Assembly: GCA_947002045.1 (NCBI GenBank)
Contig: CAMQJB010000010.1
Location: 1 to 54,461, forward strand
Direction: 5' to 3'
DNA length: 54,461 nt
Origin: an uncultured Collinsella sp.
GTDB taxonomy: Bacteria; Actinomycetota; Coriobacteriia; Coriobacteriales; Coriobacteriaceae
Shown here piece after piece: positions 49,984 to 54,461 of this stretch (position 1 is its first letter; every line of letters begins with the position of its first letter). Position numbers and translations under genes: made by a program. A model generated the notes under the pieces. That model was not told the DNA's origin and searched no databases. It saw nothing but the letters and a program-made list of their open reading frames with translations.

Positions 49984-52157
49984 CCTCCGCTGACCTCCTT
50001 AAAGATATGTCGATAACGCATGGCGACCGCGTCGCGCAAGGGGCGCGTCGCCACGGAGTCAAGGTTGCAAGCATACCGCAAGAGCTCGACCGCGTCCAAA
50101 TGGGCCCATTCGATAAGATCCTCGTCGGCGTCCAGGTCCACAAAGCGCAGGGTCACGCCGCCGTGCTGGCGGTAGCCCAGAATCTCGCCCTCGTGGCGCA
50201 GGCGCAGGTCCATCTGGGCGAGCGCAAAGCCGTCAGAGGTCTTTTCGAGCGACTGGAGACGGTCTTGTGCCGCCGACGCGCCACCGTTGCCCTTGGAGTG
50301 CGTCATGACCAGGCAAGTGCCCGACACGCTGCCGCGGCCCACGCGGCCGCGCAGCTGGTGCAGGGCCGCCAAGCCAAAGCGCTCACCGTTCTCGATGACC
50401 ATGACGGTGGCGTTGGGCACGTCGACGCCTACCTCGACCACCGTGGTCGAGACGAGCACGTCGATCTCACCGCGCTTGAAGGCATCGATCACGCGGTCCT
50501 TCTCCCCCGCCGGCATGCGGCCATGAAGGCGCTCAATGGTAAGTCCCGGCAGGGCCAGACGCAGTCGTTCGAGCTCGGTTGCCGTATCGTGCAGCGGTAC
50601 AGGCACGGTCACGCGGCCCTCGTCGTCGCGGGCGATACCGGGTACGTCTTCCAGCTCATCGGCCGAGCCACTCGGCTCCACAAGCGGGCAGATCACGTAA
50701 GCCTGCTGGCCCTTTTCATACGCCTCGCGGATGGCACCGTAGGCCAAATCGCGGCTCGACTCGGTGAGCACGCGCGTCGTAACGCCCGCCCCCGGAACAG
50801 GTCGACGGCGGATGATGCTCGTGTCCAGGTCGCCGTAGACCGAGAGCGCCAACGTGCGCGGGATCGGCGTGGCCGTCATAACGAGAAGGTCGGCACCCGG
50901 GCCCTTGGCACGCAGAGCATTGCGCTGGCCCACACCAAAGCGGTGCTGCTCGTCGATGACGACAAGCGACAGATGCTTAAACGCCACGTTGTCCGAAAGG
51001 ACCGCGTGGGTTCCAAAGAGGACGTCGAGCTCGCCCGATTCCAGCTGCGCATGGATCTGCTCGCGCTCGGCCGCCGGCGTGGCACCCGTCAGGAGTGCCC
51101 AAGACATGCCAGCCTGGGAGAGCAAGGGGCCAGTCTTATCGGCATATTGGCGCGCCAGCACGCCCGTAGGCGCCATAACGCAGGACTGAGTGCCCGAATC
51201 GGCCGCGACAGCCAGCGCGCAGGCGGCGACGGCCGTCTTGCCGGTACCGACGTCGCCCAGTAGCAGGCGGTTCATCACGCGCCCGCCATCGCACATATCG
51301 TGCAGGATGTCTCGGAACGCGGCCTCCTGCTCGTCACTCAGCGAAAACGGCAGGGCTTCCCTGAGCGCCGCCAGGTGCTCACCCGCGGCGTGGGCGTAGG
51401 GAGCGACTTCGACCAAGCCGCCGTCGTTGCGCAGGCGCAGCGCCAGCTGAAGGCAGAGACATTCCTCGTAGGCAAGACGCCGCCGCGCGATGTCGCGCTC
51501 GGCCATACTCGAGGGAAAGTGAATCGAGCGCAGCGCACGGGCATTGCTCATCAGGCGGCGCTTGACGCGTAAGCGTGCGGGAATCGGGTCGAAGGGATTG
51601 CCGACAACCTCAAGCGCGCCGCTTACGATGCGGCGCATCCACGCCTGACTCACGCCATCACTCACGTAATGGACCGGCAGAATGGTGCCCGCGGCACGTC
51701 CGTCCTCGAGCTTTTCGAAATGCGGCGAGGCCATCTGCTTAAAGCCGTAGGCAAACTCGACCTTACCCATCACGGCCAGGCGGTCTCCCTGCTTAAACTG
51801 CTGGGCAATCCATGGCTGACGGAAAAAGGCGACTTGCAGCACGCCCGTCTCGTCCACCAGCGAGACCTCAGTCACCTGCATACGCGGACGAGGCTGCTTT
51901 TGAACAATGCGATCGACCGTGGCGACTATCGTGCAAACGGTACCGATGGGCGCCATCTCGATAGACCAGGAGCGCGTGAAGTCGAGATATCGATGAGGGA
52001 TATGGAGAAGGAGGTCCCCCACCGTCTGAATTCCCAGACGGCGAAGGGCCTCCTCACGTTTACCCGAAACATATTTGAGTCGCGCGATATCCTCGTCGAG
52101 CGCATTGCTCTGGGCAAAGCGCTCCGAGACGCGCGGCACGGAGCACAGCTCGGACAT
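49980..52157 (-). CDS. recG: ATP-dependent DNA helicase RecG
   Basis: Reverses stalled replication forks and remodels Holliday junctions. The 725-residue product has an N-terminal wedge domain with an OB fold (about 65-150), Walker A GDVGTGKT (301-308), the DEQH box in VVIDEQHRFGVGQR, TATPIPRTLALS, and helicase motif VI HQLRGRVGRG. It follows fakA by 10 nt and couples to rsmD by a 4-nt overlap. Confidence 0.96.
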   Translation of the reverse strand: MSELCSVPRVSERFAQSNALDEDIARLKYVSGKREEALRRLGIQTVGDLLLHIPHRYLDFTRSWSIEMAPIGTVCTIVATVDRIVQKQPRPRMQVTEVSLVDETGVLQVAFFRQPWIAQQFKQGDRLAVMGKVEFAYGFKQMASPHFEKLEDGRAAGTILPVHYVSDGVSQAWMRRIVSGALEVVGNPFDPIPARLRVKRRLMSNARALRSIHFPSSMAERDIARRRLAYEECLCLQLALRLRNDGGLVEVAPYAHAAGEHLAALREALPFSLSDEQEAAFRDILHDMCDGGRVMNRLLLGDVGTGKTAVAACALAVAADSGTQSCVMAPTGVLARQYADKTGPLLSQAGMSWALLTGATPAAEREQIHAQLESGELDVLFGTHAVLSDNVAFKHLSLVVIDEQHRFGVGQRNALRAKGPGADLLVMTATPIPRTLALSVYGDLDTSIIRRRPVPGAGVTTRVLTESSRDLAYGAIREAYEKGQQAYVICPLVEPSGSADELEDVPGIARDDEGRVTVPVPLHDTATELERLRLALPGLTIERLHGRMPAGEKDRVIDAFKRGEIDVLVSTTVVEVGVDVPNATVMVIENGERFGLAALHQLRGRVGRGSVSGTCLVMTHSKGNGGASAAQDRLQSLEKTSDGFALAQMDLRLRHEGEILGYRQHGGVTLRFVDLDADEDLIEWAHLDAVELLRYACNLDSVATRPLRDAVAMRYRHIFKEVSGG

Positions 52158-52167
52158 GGGCAGTTGC

Positions 52168-53829
52168 CTACTCGATCGAGAAGATCACGGGATAGAGCGG
52201 CTGCTCGCCACGATGGGCGTCGACCTCCAGATCGGGCTGAGCCTCCTCGATGGCGTCGACGATCTCCTGGAAGGCCTCATCGGACAGCTCCTCGCCGGCC
52301 AGAATCGTCAGCGCGTCGCCCTCCTCTTCCTCCTGCATGCGGTTGATGCAGTCGAGCGTGACCTGCTTCACATCGGAGCCGACCACGTCGATGGAGCCGG
52401 CAATGATACCCATGACGTCACCGGAGTGAATCGGAGAGCCGTCAGAGGCGCTGGAATCGCGCACGGCACGGGTGACCTCGCCATCGCGAACCTCGCTGAT
52501 GGCGTCGACCATGGCGGCAACGGCGTCCTCGAGCTCGGATTCGGGCAGGACCGCGAACAGCGCGGAGAAGGCCTGCGGGACGGTCTTGGTGGGAACGACG
52601 GCGACCTTCTTGTCGGTGCAGGCAGAAGCTGCGGCCTCGGCAGCCATGCGGATGTTGCCGTTATTGGGCAGGATGATGACCGAGGTCGCGTTGACCTGGT
52701 CGACGGCGCCCAGCAGGTCGGCGGTCGAGGGGTTCATGGTCTGGCCACCCGAGACGATCACGTCAACGCCGAGGGACTTAAGGATGTCGGCCTCACCCGA
52801 ACCGGCGGCAACGGCGACAAAGCCCAACGCCTTGGCGGGCTCGGCAGCCTTCTCCTGGTCCTCGTGAATCTTGGCAGTACGGTCATGGGCCTCCATCTCC
52901 ATGTTGTGGATAAAGACCTCGTAGATCTGACCGAGCTGCAGCATGTGCTCGAGCACCAGGTTGGGGGTGTTGGAGTGCACGTGAATCTTGTAGTCGGGGT
53001 AGGCACCCACGAGCAGCTCGCAGTCGCCCATGGAACCCAGGAACTTAAGGCACTCATCCTCATCAAAGGGAGCGTCGGCCTTAAAGAGGAACTCGTTGCA
53101 GTAGCGGAACTCCGAGCCCTCCCAGTCGTCGTTAGCCTCGATCTCAACGCGACCGAGGGCCGCGTCACGGGCAGAGCCAGCGGAATCAAACGTGGCGGAA
53201 AAATCCTCGACAACGGTGCTGCGGCCAAGCGCGGCGGCGACAAAGTTCTCAAGGAAGATGGCAAAGCCAAAGGCGCCGGAGTCGACCACGCCGTTCTCCT
53301 TCAGAACGGGAAGCAGGTCGGGCGTACGGGCGACGGACTGGTAGGCCTCGACGACGATGGCATCGAGCGCGTCCTCGGCCGAGAACTTCTTCTTTTCGCA
53401 CTCGTCGGCCTTGGTCGAGACATCGCGCAGCACCGTGAGGATCGTGCCCTCGACGGGCTTGCGGACGGCCTGGAAAGCAACCTTGACGGCGCGACGGAAC
53501 GCATAGGCGATGTTGGCGGACGTGATGGGCTCATCGACAGAGACGAGACCCTCGGCAACACCGCGCAGGATCTGCGAGGTGATGACGCCGGAGTTGCCGC
53601 GGGCACCCATCAGGGAGCCGTGGGTGATGGCGCCGGCGATGGCCTCCATGTCGGCATCGGCGGGAAGGGCGGAAAGCTCCTTAGTCACCGAAGCGAGCGT
53701 AAGCGACATGTTGGTGCCGGTGTCGCCGTCGGGTACGGGGAAGACATTGAGCTTGTTGATCTCCTCGGCCTTGTCGGAAACGGCAGCCGCAGCGATCGGA
53801 AAACAGGTGCGAATGGTCTTTGCAATCAT
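52168..53829 (-). CDS. fakA: Fatty acid kinase-like DAK2 domain protein FakA
   Basis: Kinase subunit that phosphorylates fatty acids carried by a FakB protein, feeding exogenous acids into lipid synthesis through PlsX/PlsY. The 553-residue product has the DhaL-type ATP/Mg motif NVFPVPDGDTGTNM (Asp34, Asp36), GARGNSGVITSQ, a middle domain with the EFLFKADA...HVHSNTPN segment and a C-terminal degenerate DegV-like part with SGGQTMNPST. It is longest in the asp23-fakA-recG string, an order also found in Firmicutes. fakB is not here. Confidence 0.9.
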   Translation of the reverse strand: MIAKTIRTCFPIAAAAVSDKAEEINKLNVFPVPDGDTGTNMSLTLASVTKELSALPADADMEAIAGAITHGSLMGARGNSGVITSQILRGVAEGLVSVDEPITSANIAYAFRRAVKVAFQAVRKPVEGTILTVLRDVSTKADECEKKKFSAEDALDAIVVEAYQSVARTPDLLPVLKENGVVDSGAFGFAIFLENFVAAALGRSTVVEDFSATFDSAGSARDAALGRVEIEANDDWEGSEFRYCNEFLFKADAPFDEDECLKFLGSMGDCELLVGAYPDYKIHVHSNTPNLVLEHMLQLGQIYEVFIHNMEMEAHDRTAKIHEDQEKAAEPAKALGFVAVAAGSGEADILKSLGVDVIVSGGQTMNPSTADLLGAVDQVNATSVIILPNNGNIRMAAEAAASACTDKKVAVVPTKTVPQAFSALFAVLPESELEDAVAAMVDAISEVRDGEVTRAVRDSSASDGSPIHSGDVMGIIAGSIDVVGSDVKQVTLDCINRMQEEEEGDALTILAGEELSDEAFQEIVDAIEEAQPDLEVDAHRGEQPLYPVIFSIE

Positions 53830-53856
53830 GGGTATTTGAATCTCCGTTTTCGGACG

Positions 53857-54213
53857 CTAGTTCAGACGGCTCTTGAGCGCGTCGATGTGGATGCCGATCT
53901 TAAGGCTGGCGGGATCGATCTGGGCGATCTCCTGCAGGGTAAAGGCAACGGAGCTCGAAAGATTATGGCAGACGGACTTCATGTTGACGCCGTTCTCGAG
54001 CACGACGTGAAGATCGACCGTAAGGCCGTTCTCGTCGGCGGAGACAAGCACGCCCTTGCGGAGGCGCTGGCCGGCAAGCAGGCGCACGCTCTCGGCGCCC
54101 TGGAGCTGCTCGGCCATACCGACGACGCCATAGCACGTCATCGCGGCATAACCGGCAATATCGGCAATAACGTCGTTCGAGACGCTCAGGCTGCCGTTAA
54201 TGGTCTCAGACAC
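53857..54213 (-). CDS. Asp23/Gls24 family protein, second copy
   Basis: A 118-residue Asp23 family protein (SNDVIADIAGYAAMTCYGVVG, then LTVDLHVVLENGVNMKSVCHNL). The start is GTG at 54213 with AAGGAG 6 nt upstream; the longer frame to 54246 would bury that site. It leads the fakA operon, as in many Firmicutes, and its partner may be membrane lipid homeostasis, but the molecular role is unknown. A TAGAAT box lies at 54275-54270. Confidence 0.88.
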   Translation of the reverse strand: MSETINGSLSVSNDVIADIAGYAAMTCYGVVGMAEQLQGAESVRLLAGQRLRKGVLVSADENGLTVDLHVVLENGVNMKSVCHNLSSSVAFTLQEIAQIDPASLKIGIHIDALKSRLN

Positions 54214-54371
54214 AAGAATCTCCTTATCTGGTGCTCGCGGCACCATGTCGTGGGAGCAATCATTGCAATATTCTACAACGACCGCGCCATGTTGAGGTGG
54301 TGGGTCGCGGGATTACATCCTCGACACGAAATGTTGATATGGCAACGTTCGCGCCAGGCGATCGCGGCATG

Positions 54372-54401
54372 AAAAAACCCGCCGCAAAAGCGACGGGTTT
54401 T
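54372..54401 (-). terminator. Terminator after tRNA-Asn
   Basis: On the minus strand ACCCGTCGC / GCGGCGGGT with loop TTTT, followed by TTTTTT, 7 nt beyond the tRNA 3' end. Confidence 0.85.
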
Positions 54402-54407
54402 ACAACC

Positions 54408-54461
54408 TGGCTCCCCGGGTAGGACTCGAACCTACAACAGCGCGGTTAACAGCCGCGTGCT
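54408..54461 (-). tRNA. tRNA-Asn (GTT), 3' part only
   Basis: The 3' 54 bases of a tRNA on the minus strand, cut by the window end. Visible: the anticodon arm CGCGG-CTGTTAA-CCGCG with anticodon GTT (54450-54448), the T arm GTAGG-TTCGAGT-CCTAC, acceptor strand CCGGGGA, discriminator G as expected for Asn, and an encoded CCA. The D arm lies outside. Confidence 0.95.

Noticed and set aside
52075..54372. A 765-codon open frame antisense to fakA and asp23
   Set aside because: Shadow of the fakA frame; Gly/Asp-rich, no domain, no ribosome site, and it crosses several real genes.
1..54461. CRISPR arrays, insertion sequences, prophage or integrase sites
   Set aside because: I saw no regularly spaced direct repeats, transposase or integrase motifs, or tRNA-adjacent duplication; gene content is core throughout.

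Overview
The window is a dense stretch of housekeeping chromosome from a high-G+C Gram-positive bacterium. Gene orders such as alaS-ruvX-mltG-...-aroK-aroB-pepP-efp-nusB and recG-rsmD-coaD-(SepIVA-like)-DUF177-rpmF-...-rnc-smc-ftsY-ffh are the ones found in Actinobacteria. Strong Shine-Dalgarno sites, a transcriptional T-box on ileS, anaerobe-type genes and many short palindromic terminators point to Coriobacteriia, most likely a Collinsella-like gut species. The genus is an inference from style and synteny, not a database result. I see no rRNA operon, insertion sequence, prophage, CRISPR array or replication origin.

Almost everything is on the minus strand. From the left: a fused fructose PTS transporter (fruA) diverges from an RpiR-type regulator. 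A nested inverted repeat around a bidirectional terminator separates these from a long minus-strand run, listed here in transcription order: alaS, ruvX, mltG, a YqeG phosphatase, aroK, a degenerate aroB, pepP, then (after a terminator and a new promoter) efp, asp23, nusB, xseB, tlyA, nadK, recN. Right of alaS lie a small plus-strand membrane gene and a stress-type operon (DUF948, anti-sigma, SigF/B, AI-2E family permease), then rarA, an HD dNTPase, a short prepilin-type peptidase, a processive glycosyltransferase, and ileS followed by lspA-rluD. ileS has a T-box leader.

The middle (30-39 kb) is a set of single genes on both strands: a glycerol-dehydrogenase-like enzyme, DUF523, ftsH, a corrinoid adenosyltransferase, a MATE exporter, a SpoU methyltransferase, thyA-folA, and a regulator that fuses a DUF134 helix-turn-helix to a NifX-like domain and a His/Cys-rich tail. 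From 39 kb to the end is a core block on the minus strand: tRNA-Asn (cut by the window end), asp23-fakA-recG-rsmD-coaD-sepIVA-like-DUF177-rpmF, plsX, acpP-rnc-smc-ftsY-ffh. It joins DNA repair, CoA and lipid synthesis, ribosome maturation, chromosome condensation and the signal recognition particle.

The least ordinary items are: (1) the DUF134-NifX fusion, with an internal consensus ribosome binding site exactly at the domain border and two TGACATATG palindromes bracketing its promoter; (2) an AroB homologue that appears to have lost its metal ligands and its NAD motif while the adjacent shikimate kinase is intact; (3) an anti-sigma factor without the ATP-binding Asn; (4) several palindromic repeat/terminator elements; (5) the small A+T-rich membrane gene embedded antisense to the likely 3' end of the sigma operon transcript.
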